Assembly (NCBI GenBank): GCA_023053575.1
Contig: JAKZAP010000018.1
Location: 18,442,202 to 18,506,201, forward strand
Reading direction: 5' to 3'
DNA from: Branchinecta lynchi
Lineage: Eukaryota > Arthropoda > Branchiopoda > Anostraca > Branchinectidae
DNA: 64,000 nucleotides
Shown here piece after piece: positions 22,920 to 31,169 of the stretch. Position 1 is the first letter of the stretch. Every line of letters begins with the position of its first letter. A program made the translations under genes and the position numbers. The notes beneath the pieces were generated by a model that saw nothing but the letters and a program-made list of their open reading frames with translations, was not told the origin of the DNA and searched no databases.

Positions 22920-23118
22920 AGTCTTGATGACTAACTCGCCGTCCCGATGCAGAATTTCTGTGTACGTAGCGGAAGAGCGGGAAAGCGTCTCTACAGCTGT
23001 CCTTAACGAACGCTGTGATTGGTTGACACAGGAATTTGAGTTGTTGAGTTTGAGTCGTTCGGGCGACATTTCTCGTTCTTCTCGAGGTTCGCTGGTGGGT
23101 TTTGGACTCGATACAGAG
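22920..23118. repeat. Second copy of the 18.9 kb dispersed repeat
   Basis: Same order of shared segments as 18880-19060, ending at GGTTTTGGACTCGATACAGAG. Confidence 0.55.
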
Positions 23119-23230
23119 CAGTGGTTCTCAACCGGTGGTATGCGGCCCCAAAGAGGTACGCGAGACCCTTGCAAGGGGTACGCGAAGGAACACAAATCGA
23201 TTTAATCAATATCTTCCAAATCTCGGCTTA
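23119..23230 (+). mobile_element. hAT-like terminal fragment
   Basis: CAGTGGTTCTCAACCGGTGG followed by GGTACGCG...GGGGTACGCGA closely resembles the 5' end of hAT-type elements of the Zaphod group known from many animals. No matching right end was found, so it is a fragment. Confidence 0.5.
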
Positions 23231-23570
23231 CTCATTTTTAATTGCCGAAGGCCTAATATTACCAGAAGAGGCATAACTAACCAAAACGTTTTAATGGGCA
23301 AGGTATTTTACTGGATGGCAGGTCTTTTTATCTACTGTTTATAAAACAAAAATGTGTATCTATTTTTACGAAGGCTTCGCGCCAACTCGTTTCTTTTTAA
23401 CCGTCTGACAGACCACTTTGGGAGAGGAGTATTGCCAACCCGTGCGTGACGCCTCTGACTACAATCCCTAGTGAAAGTCAACGAAATCATGTTGATTCCA
23501 AAACAGCGAGCCTACTGCCGTAAAATCTGTTCCTGTTTCTAACACCCAAAGAGGGTACGAGTAGTATAGA
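23230..23570. other. No gene seen
   Basis: Nothing recognisable between the hAT-like fragment and the family C element. Confidence 0.4.
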
Positions 23571-23760
23571 AAGGGGGTTCACACCCCACCCAACCCCCAA
23601 TAAAATAAACCCCTAATTACATGAAATTTACCAATTTTAACATATATTAAATCAAATTAACCCCCTTTTCAAAATAAAATATATTTTCCTAGTTAAAAAA
23701 TAAAGGCCTCCAGAAATGAACATATTACCCTTTAATCTCAATAAACTATCGATATATATA

Positions 23761-24111
23761 CTATAAAAAAAATAACGGTATCCTATACACTACTACTGAA
23801 CTACTACTACTAAACAGTTCTAAATCCACACATGTTTCTTTGTTCTTGTTTTCCCGTACAATCGGTTGCAAAACTAAACTTTTCTTCAAAAGCAACTCTT
23901 TAGCAAAAGCATTATATTTCTGAGTTATAAACAAATCATATTGTTTGTCATTGTGATTAATGACTACAACCAACTTATCACCGTCTTTTGTCTTAGCAAT
24001 TCTCATTTTATATACATTATATTTCTTTCCTATTACTAATGATTCTTTTTTGATTGTCTCATTGTATTTGTTTATTCTAATTGTATTCAAGACTTCCTCT
24101 GTGGACTCCAT
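23761..24111 (-). CDS. OB-fold-like small protein of family C element
   Basis: The ORF encodes 116 residues from ATG (MESTEEV). The centre reads VIGKKYNVYKMRIAKTKDG, then KLVVVINHNDKQYDLF and QKYNAF. The succession of short strands with VGxxY, T..G, V.I, LF and KY.AF motifs resembles small OB-fold single-strand-binding-like proteins, and the same pattern occurs in the Polinton protein at 38465-38929. The tail is Ser/Val-rich and ends in VVVYRIPLFF, also kept at 3.5 kb. A role in replication of the element by binding single-stranded DNA is inferred from the fold-like pattern only. Confidence 0.5.
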   Translation of the reverse strand: MESTEEVLNTIRINKYNETIKKESLVIGKKYNVYKMRIAKTKDGDKLVVVINHNDKQYDLFITQKYNAFAKELLLKKSLVLQPIVRENKNKETCVDLELFSSSSSVVVYRIPLFFL

Positions 24112-24454
24112 TTGTTAGTGGATGATTTTACTAAATAAAAATCCAAACTCACAAACTCACATACATATTTTTATTGATAATATCTAATGTAGCTTTTCTT
24201 TCATAATATAGAACACAGTAAACATTATACGGTACAGGTTGAGCGTCTTTCACCGTTAAACTTAGCAGTTGTTCCATTATATATACTTGATTCTCTCGAA
24301 TCGATATTTATCATATCATCAGATTAAAATCTCCCCGAAGTATCCAACAATTCTACCTCTAGTACAGATAAAGCTCTTAAGGCAACAGAGAACAGGAAAT
24401 CTCATTGCGCATTAGTATTCACATCACAAAGTATTTCGTTGCGGAGATTTTACA

Positions 24455-24550
24455 GGCCCCGTTGGCGTAGTGGTCTAAGATGCTGCAAATCTTACATTAA
24501 CCACTGAATCAACGATGTCGTGAGATCGAATCCCACCATCAACCTGAGGG
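24455..24550 (+). repeat. tRNA-like sequence (SINE head)
   Basis: GTTGGCGTAGTGGTCTAAG (A-box-like, 24461-24479) and GAGATCGAATCCC (B-box-like, about 24522-24534) lie some 60 bases apart, a little too far for an intron-less tRNA, and the stems are imperfect. An A/T-rich tract follows (24566-24582). Best read as a tRNA-derived SINE. Confidence 0.5.
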
Positions 24551-24892
24551 TGACCCAGACTCACAAAAAAAAATAAAAAATAAGACGACAAATTAACATC
24601 TACAATCTGGGGTGGTAGGTTTTGCAAATATTTATATTTTTGGTAATTTTTCTTGACTTTTTATAGATTTATTAAAATATTTATATCCATTCAGACGGAC
24701 TTGTTTCATGTATTTTTCGAGAGGAAAAAATCTAAAGTTTTACGCATTTTGGTTTCACGTTGAATTACGTTGAACTCAATTGTTAATTGTCCACATTTTA
24801 GTATTGACAACAACTCAGTATAGAAATTGTAATTTGTTCTATATTCTGCTTTTCTATCAGTAATGCTTAACTGCTTTTCAATTATTTCAATA

Positions 24893-25003
24893 ATGACAGC
24901 ACCCGGACTTAACGATGCAAGAGGTAATAGAAGAAACGCACTAAGACCAGATGCGGAAAAGAGGAATTTGGATAAAATTAAGCAATTACTAACATTATTG
25001 TAA
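24893..25003 (+). CDS. Small open frame, 36 codons, unknown
   Basis: ATG (24893) to TAA (25001) encodes a basic peptide beginning MTAPGLNDARGNRRNALRPD and ending in a Leu-rich helix. It lies between the two family C genes, in a region otherwise full of stops. No family recognised; it may be chance. Confidence 0.2.
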   Translation: MTAPGLNDARGNRRNALRPDAEKRNLDKIKQLLTLL

Positions 25004-25149
25004 TACTTACAGCTTCGTCGATAAACAAAAATTTTCTTTTATAATTCTTCCATTTATAACATAATTAATTTGTTTAAAAAAATTATTTGTTGATGGGCAA
25101 GAGCTATAATTACAGCTTTAAGAAACCGTATCCAGACTAAATGACTTCG

Positions 25150-25320
25150 AAACACTGCCGCCATCTAGGTAACTTTTACAATAGATTTTCTCGCTCTTGT
25201 GCGTCAAAGTTCGAATATAGATAGCGTCTACCTCAACATTGACGCCATCTAGGTAACTTTTACAATAGATTTTCTCGCTCTTGTGAGTCAAAGTTCAAAT
25301 ATAGATAGCGTCTACCTCGC
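25150..25320. repeat. Tandem 88-base duplication upstream of the SAP gene
   Basis: Two near-identical copies both contain GCCATCTAGGTAACTTTTAC, TTTTCTCGCTCTTGTG and ATATAGATAGCGTCTACCTC. They lie 90-250 bases before the start codon of the SAP-domain gene and could be a promoter-proximal element. Confidence 0.8.
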
Positions 25321-25382
25321 GTAACGCATACCGATCAAATGATTTTCTTCACATCTAAGTTTTCTCAGTCGAGAGAAATTCA

Positions 25383-25391
25383 TTTATAAAA
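25383..25391 (+). promoter_or_regulatory. TATA-like box before SAP gene
   Basis: TTATAAAAA lies 16 bases before the first ATG of the SAP-domain gene. The spacing is short for a canonical TATA box, so use is uncertain. Confidence 0.3.
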
Positions 25392-25406
25392 ATATTCCCC
25401 TAATAA

Positions 25407-26035
25407 ATGATGAACATTGCAGAAGAGATCCAACGTTTTAAAAGGATTAAATCTAACAACGAATCGATTATACAAAGGTTACCGCAATACACGTATAATG
25501 AACTGCAAACTTATGCGAAACTTGAAAATATCAAAATAAATGGAAGAAAGAAAAATGAAATAACAAATAATATTATAAATTATTTTAATAAGAATATTTC
25601 ACTCTCTGAAGATTTAATTAATATTCTACGAAGAGACGGAAGGATCCATATTAAGAATAGACCGTCCTACTATAAGCCAGAACTGAAATTAAGAATAATT
25701 CTGGAAGATGAGATAAAAGAAAGTAATATCACTATTAGAAAAATAAAACAAGAGAAAACAAAAATAAAGGAAAAAGATACAAGTGAATTGAAAAGGTTTC
25801 TAAAAACCAAAAACCTATCTATTACCAGAAACCGAGATGAAGTACTAAAAAGGGTTAGAGACTACTATAAGAATGATATTGAAAAACATGTCGAATCTAT
25901 ACAGAAAAATAGAAAATTCATAAGAACTCAAGTAGAAAGGAGTGACCACAATAAAGACAAAGTAATCGATTTATCCACTCTCTTTATAAATAAGAAACAA
26001 ATCAAAGAAGAAAAATCTATTCCTGATTGTGATTT
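25407..26035 (+). pseudogene. Double-SAP-domain protein of family C, 3' end lost to LINE
   Basis: The ORF starts at ATG ATG (25407) and is Lys/Asn/Ile-rich. A SAP motif (helix-extended loop-helix) is seen at residues 28-61 (YNELQTYAKLENIKINGRKK then NEITNNIINYF), and a second at about 120-153 (SELKRFLKTKNLSITRNRDE then LKRVRDYY). SAP domains bind AT-rich DNA, so a DNA-binding role in the element is likely. From about 26035 the nucleotide sequence is LINE reverse transcriptase read in another frame, so the last 30 or so codons of the open frame, up to TAA at 26127, do not belong to this protein. The true C terminus is missing. Confidence 0.6.
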
Positions 26036-27575
26036 CCTGACCCAACAAACCCGTCAAATTACCGACCTATATCTATTCTTTCAGCATTTTCGAAATTATC
26101 TGAAAGATATATCTACAACAGAATTGTAAAGTTTTTGATGAGCACAGATACGATTTCTCATTTTATACAGAAGATTAAGTTAGATCGATATGGAATCAGA
26201 GGCCCAGCAAATGACCTGATTACCTCGTATTTAAAAGACCGAAAGCAACAACTAGATGGGGGTGACATTTCGTCGTCTGAAGTGCTACAGTCAAATAGTG
26301 TCGTGGTCGTCCAAGGTTCTATCTTAGGCCCTCTACTATTTTTAATTTACATCAATGACCTCGCCCATGCACTAGATGAACTAGGACTGACCGTGCTCTT
26401 TGCTGATGATACGGCCTGTAGTGTAAAGGCTCGACAAGAAGCCTCTGTCAGACAAAATCTGTCGGATGTCTCCGCTCGACTCATGGGATGGTTTAGATGT
26501 AAAGAACTTGCTGTTAACTGCGACAAGACAAAGTTTATTGTGTACTCCAGAACTCAAAAAAGTTTTCAGAGCTAAGTGAAATTGTGATCGAAAAAAGGGA
26601 CTTAAAAGTGAAGAGAGTTGAGACGATCAGGCACTTAGGAGTTATTTTGGACGAAAATTTGTCATTTAGGACCCACGTTGACAAGCTTCGTATCAAGCTG
26701 AGCAGAAATGATGGGATAATGAGGCACCTTCGTCATCTTCTACCTTACCATGCAATGCGATGCATCTATTTTTCTCTCGTTCATTCGTATACAAACTACT
26801 GTGCGATCGTCTGCGCCAATAACTTCTAGACCCATCTTCGCCCACTTCAAGTGCTACAAAATAAAGCCATGCCAACCTGCCTGCACCTTCATCTATACCA
26901 GAATCATCCCCAACAAAGCGCGCTCACACATACATAAATATTTTACCTAATACGCTACTCATACCATTTGCGACAGTGTTGTTTGCAGTGAAATATACCA
27001 AAAAGTTACTTCCATCTCTCATGCAAATGTCCGACCTGCTTCCCCTGGAACCGACTCATCAGTACATGACTAGACAAGCTTCAAGTGCTCACCAGCCTTT
27101 CGTCAGATTTGAGCGATCCCGGTTTTCTTTGAAGTATAGATTGGCCACAAGTTACATCAAGTACACAAATAACATCAAAGGATTTCTCCAGGTAGTATAA
27201 AAAAAATATTCAAAGAATTTTGAATTAGTCAATATTAAAGAAAAACTGTTGTATTAAAATTAAATTAATTATAGATTGTTATTTCTTTAGTTTTAGGGTT
27301 GGGAGGGATTTTTTTTGGTTTTGTGATGTTGGATACGCCCTTCTTGTTGGTTCCAGTTATTTATTAATTAATTAACATTATCGATTATTTTTATAATTTA
27401 TTGCGAGTTTGAACTGGTGAGTACTACTGTTTTTTCTTGTATTTTGAAGAAGGTAATTGTTTTCATTTATCACTCCCGTGCCACTCGTGCTTTGCCCTCT
27501 GCCGGGAGTATTTGTTAATTTACTTGTGTACAGTAAATGAAAATAACAAACGAACCTGAACCTGAACCTGAACGG
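26035..27575 (+). pseudogene. LINE reverse transcriptase fragment, 5' truncated and frameshifted
   Basis: Starting inside the fingers domain (NYRPISILSAFSK at about 26060), the sequence encodes the RT palm with YGIRGPANDLITSYL, GSILGPLLFLIYINDL and the catalytic FADD (about 26400). A deletion between the first two segments, a stop at 26573 and later frame changes show that it is dead. The C-terminal LINE segment is seen at 26976-27200. The 3' UTR ends in a short tandem repeat GAACCTGAACCTGAACCTG (27553-27571), as in CR1/L2-type LINEs. Confidence 0.8.
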
Positions 27576-27636
27576 CAAATTCATTGGACAAAACACATTT
27601 TTTAAAGTAAAACTATCGTCCAAAATCCAAATGTTT

Positions 27637-28697
27637 GGTTTTTGGGATCCTAAAACGTAAGTGAAGGGATGCCTATGAAATCGCAAAGTTGTCCATCTGT
27701 CTGTCCGTCCGTCTGTTAGCACAATAACTCTCGAAGGGGTTGAGATGTTTTGATCAAACTTTGCATGAGGTCTCCTTAGGTCAAAGTACAGGTCAAGTTC
27801 GAAAGATGGGCTGCATAGCCTTATATTTAGGGGTGGGGGAGGGGTTTGAAATTAAGGGGAACAACACATTTTTTTAAAAGCTAATGAAATAGTCGAATTA
27901 GGGGTAAAGAGACATTTTGAATCCGAATATGAAATTTATTTTCTCGCCGGACAAATAGTTCACCCGGAATCCGGTGAAAACCAGAAATTTTTTGAAAAGT
28001 AAAAGTTTAATCTGAATCTTTAGGGGAAAGGACACCTGCTGAGTCCGAATATGAAAACTATTTTCTCGCCGGAGAATTAGTTCGTCCGAAATCTAGCGAA
28101 TTTGCTAGATTTCGTTCAAGTAAAAGTCTTATTTAAATTTGATAAGAAGTTCCATTGGCGGGTAAGAAGACACGCTGAATTTGTATATGACAATCATTTT
28201 CTTACCGGACGTATAGATTGATTGGAATCCGGCAGAAACCGGAAAATTTGTTAAAAGCAAAAGTTTAATCTGAAGTTGATTAGAGGTTCGATGTAGAGGC
28301 AAGAAGACATGCTGAATTCGTTTTTTAGCTTTAGTTTTTTGACAGAAAAGTGGTTTGTCCGGAATCCGGCAGAAACCAGAAGTTGGGCAGAAGTAAGGAA
28401 GGAAGGAGATATGATGTAGGCTATAGGTAAACTATATGCAGAAACCATATCTGAATATTTGACAGCGCAAAATGGATATCTGAATATATCTGAACTCGGT
28501 GAAATTCAGTTGGCGTATCCGTTTTGCACTATCAAATTCGAACTTGGTCTTCTCTGGTTATTACCGTTGGCCTAAATCTGTTTCTAAATTTTAAAAGTAA
28601 AAATGAAGTCTGTTCAAGATCGAATTCTACAAGACCAAATTGTCTGGAGCAAATAGTAAAATTTTGCGATCCCATCGAATCCTTTGGTCTTGTTCTG
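27637..28697 (+). repeat. Family B repeat copy B4
   Basis: Begins TTTTTGGGATCCTAAAACG, one base off the palindrome, ends with TTTTGCGATCCCATCGAATCC and TTGGTCTTG, again one base off. Five internal GGAATCCGG units. Confidence 0.75.
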
Positions 28698-28739
28698 ATT
28701 TGTTCCATCAGAGCACATCTAACGTTTCTAAATTTAAAG

Positions 28740-29101
28740 ACAGTCCTCAACATAAATTTAAAATCTTAAAAATGATTTTTCGAATTTGTGGTAACATTGG
28801 TGCTTTAAATGTGCTGGAAAATCTTTTGTAAGCAAAAGCCTTGAGGAAAAAATTATCACGGGCCTTTGGGAATCAGGAGAATGGATCTTTCGGTCAAACT
28901 ATTTTTGCATTTTGCAGTTAAGATACGCACTTTAAGGTGGGTAAAATTCGTATACTTGAGGTACAAATGATCACGGGCCTTTGGGGAGGTATGAACGTAT
29001 TCGTGAAACAGAAACACGTCCTTATGTCAACTGTCAAGTTTTCTTCGGATCCGACAAACCGTTCAAAAGTTAAGCAATGAAACGAAATTCTGGTAGTCCA
29101 G
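28740..29101 (+). repeat. Family A copy A6, left part before Polinton
   Basis: Matches 9010-9300 of copy A3 in order (GTAACATTGGTGCTTTAA, GAGGAAAAAATTATCACGGG, CGAAATTCTGGTAGTCC). It is cut at 29101 by the Polinton and resumes at 45206. Confidence 0.8.
29096..29101. repeat. Polinton target site duplication, left
   Basis: GTCCAG, identical to 45206-45211. Six-base duplications are the rule for Maverick/Polinton insertion. Confidence 0.9.
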
Positions 29102-29560
29102 AGTAGTGTAGTAAGACACACACCCATGGGGCCGAAGCGTCTTAAGACGTTTGAAATCTTGAATTTCAACATCTTAAGACGTTTGAAATCTTGAATTTCA
29201 ACATCTTAAGACGTTTGAAATCTTGAACTTGAGCATCTTAAGACGTTTGAGCGTCTTGGTTTGACATCTGAGGAGGTTTGAACGTTTTGGTTTGAAATCT
29301 GAAGACGTTTGAAGTGTTGAGATGAAATCTTAGGACGTTTGAAGTCTTGAGTTGAAACTGGATGACGTTTTCAACTCTTGGAGATGAGATTTGAATTGCT
29401 CTTAAGATTTGAAGTTGAACTATTGAAGGCGGTGGAGCTTTAACTTGATGTCTGGGTAAGATTTTGAAGTCTTGAGGTAATGAGATCATGGAAGTGGATG
29501 GTTGCCAGGAGCTGCCAACTCGTCATCGTGTTGTGTGCACCATTTGTATCGCTTCAAAAG

Positions 29561-29638
29561 GCTGGCATGCGATGGGATCGAACCTACGATCTTGTGATTG
29601 CGAGTCCGACGCTCTACCAGCTAGGCCACGGGGCCTCA
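29561..29638 (-). repeat. tRNA-like sequence in left TIR
   Basis: On the minus strand GTGGCCTAGCTGGTAGAGCG (A-box-like) and GTAGGTTCGATCCC (B-box-like) are at tRNA spacing, but the anticodon and T stems have mismatches and the acceptor ends do not pair. Same sequence in the right TIR. A functional tRNA is unlikely. Confidence 0.55.
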
Positions 29639-30016
29639 AACTATTAGGCTGGAGAAAGCACTAGTATGTGTGCTGGATACAGATCGACGACAGGAACAGA
29701 GTTCTTCGATTGGCCGCATGGCTGTGCACGGGTCGCGCTGTCCCTGCCTTCGGAGACAGCATGGGGAGGTGGGGGCAAGCTGTTGGGGCTTTTGAGCTGG
29801 TGGTGTCTGGCTGTTTTGGAACTTTTCAGTACCAGCGGAAGCCAGTATTTACGCGCCCGGTCGGATGCTCGTGATTCGTAAGCGGCTAGGGGACGCGATC
29901 GATCGCGGGCCACCGCCTGAACTCGCCGCCTATCTGGCAGAGATAGACGTATGGGGAGGGAAAGGGAAGCGGATCTCGCTGCTACGAAGAACACACATTT
30001 AAGGCTCGAATAACTT

Positions 30017-30022
30017 TTTATT
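30017..30022 (-). terminator. Polyadenylation signal, left inner TIR edge
   Basis: AATAAA on the minus strand, about 190 bases after the stop of the Cys-rich gene. The equivalent copy on the other side serves the polymerase gene. Confidence 0.45.
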
Positions 30023-30037
30023 GATATACATCACATC

Positions 30038-30038
<1 letters not shown>

Positions 30039-30074
<36 letters not shown>
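30039..30074. repeat. AC dinucleotide microsatellite
   Basis: About 18 uninterrupted AC units just inside the left TIR. Confidence 0.95.
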
Positions 30075-30076
<2 letters not shown>

Positions 30077-30207
30077 AACGCTCAATCGTTTTTTAAATTA
30101 AAAAGTAACATCTACAGAGGTTCAAAGAATTCCTATTTGTTCACAAATCCCATCCCTTCGTCAGCATCTGCGACGATGGTTTGTAGAATAGAGCCATGAG
30201 ACTTCAT

Positions 30208-30567
30208 TTAAACTTTAAATGCACTAGACATAGACGCTCTAATCTTTTCCACTGTAAAAAGAATTTGTTTTTCTTCTTCAGCGTCTCTATCAACTAAACT
30301 TCTTTTCTCTACATTGTCAAGTTCACTGATACACTTTTCGTAGGTATGACAGTAAAAACAAATGCCATTTTTGGGGCTGTGGAGAAGACATCTTTTGCGG
30401 ATGCATGCCAAACAGTAACCGTCAACTCCGCTGGTGACGTGGTGTTCGCAAGCAGCATATAGACACTGAACACACTTATATTCCGTTTCCAAAGGCGGAT
30501 GGCACTCGTCACACTCTGTTACACTGACGATGCGTTGGCAAAAGTCACACGTATAATGAGGGTCCAT
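30208..30567 (-). CDS. Cys-rich zinc-binding protein of the Polinton
   Basis: The ORF encodes 119 residues from ATG. Five CxxC pairs and further Cys/His (CDFCQ, CDECH, CVQCLYAACEHH, CLACIRKRC, CFYC) in the first 75 residues suggest two or three small zinc ribbons or a B-box/RING-like treble clef arrangement; the last 40 residues are charged and helical. It is the gene next to the left TIR, transcribed outwards. It is intact, in contrast to its neighbours. I do not recognise it among the core Polinton proteins; it may be a lineage-specific accessory gene, perhaps acting on host ubiquitin or transcription systems, which is speculation. Confidence 0.6.
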   Translation of the reverse strand: MDPHYTCDFCQRIVSVTECDECHPPLETEYKCVQCLYAACEHHVTSGVDGYCLACIRKRCLLHSPKNGICFYCHTYEKCISELDNVEKRSLVDRDAEEEKQILFTVEKIRASMSSAFKV

Positions 30568-30573
30568 TGTGTG

Positions 30574-30583
30574 CTTGTTTTAT
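30574..30583 (-). promoter_or_regulatory. TATA-like box before the Cys-rich gene
   Basis: AATATAAAAC lies about 8-15 bases upstream of the ATG on the minus strand, which is close for a standard TATA box. The nested transposon ends only 35 bases further upstream, so any distal promoter has been displaced. Confidence 0.3.
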
Positions 30584-30617
30584 ATTATTCCTTCACCCTG
30601 ATCTTGACTTAGCTTAA

Positions 30618-30850
30618 TAGTACAGTCAATCTAAGGTTTAACCTCAAACAAATTGCAAAAGTTTAGATTTTGGTACCATTCGAACCGGAAAAAAATTCTC
30701 TATAATATATAAAAAATCGGCCAAAATCGGACGAGGCGAAATTGACTGTTTTTCGTCTTTTCTTCTAAAATGACGACTTTTTAAAAACAACTTAATTGGC
30801 ACGTATAAAAAATCGGTAATAGGTAAATCTGGTACGTAGATCACGAGTAC
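30618..30850. repeat. Nested element left TIR
   Basis: Inverted and about 85 percent alike by eye with 33537-33781. Confidence 0.85.
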
Positions 30851-31169
30851 GCACTTTGTTTTTGTATTGAACGCTCATGTTCAGTCCCCCCCCCCTCCCG
30901 CCCATAAATCAAGCGTCGATATAGGTCTGAGAACAACATTACGCGAAGTTGAATCCATACAGAAAAAAACTGGACTGCTAATGCAGAGAAGAAGTCGTGC
31001 ACGTCAATTTATCCCCACCCTCCACCCTAAAATTGAGCACCCCAAATTCTTAGAATCCAATAAGCAACTTCTCACAACTAGGTAAATCATTGATTTTAAT
31101 TTGAACAAAAAATCACAGGTAATTCGATATTGCAAAGGGATTAAAGATTCATCACATTTATTTAATTAA

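Larger units (their letters stand above)
23575..26035. mobile_element. Family C element, coding copy, right end lost
   Basis: The left end (CCCCACCCAACCCCC then ACATGAAATTTACCAATTTTA) matches both ends of the small derivative at 7583-7905. Inside, in order, are an OB-fold-like gene on the minus strand, a tRNA-like segment, a small open frame, an 88-base tandem duplication and a double-SAP gene on the plus strand. A 5'-truncated LINE joins at about 26035. No matching right end is seen beyond it, so the element is incomplete. The family is not one I can name. Confidence 0.6.
29102..30024. repeat. Polinton left terminal inverted repeat
   Basis: About 923 bases, inverted with 44251-45205. The outer part has three copies of a 34-base subrepeat (AAGACGTTTGAAATCTTGAA core), the middle a diverged series of ...GACGTTTGAA..., the inner third a GC-rich block with GCGATCGATCGCGGGC, and the inner edge an AATAAA on the minus strand. 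Confidence 0.9.

Noticed and set aside
19607..24550. True tRNA genes at 19.6, 21.1 and 24.5 kb
   Set aside because: A- and B-box-like motifs are present, but stems mismatch and acceptor ends do not pair; SINE heads or relics fit better.
26040..26129. C-terminal 30 residues of the SAP-domain frame
   Set aside because: The same bases encode LINE reverse transcriptase in another frame, so these residues are a read-through into the LINE.
30867..31085. Plus-strand frame of 72 codons in the nested element
   Set aside because: It lies next to the TIR, has no known similarity and a low-complexity start; not enough to call a gene.
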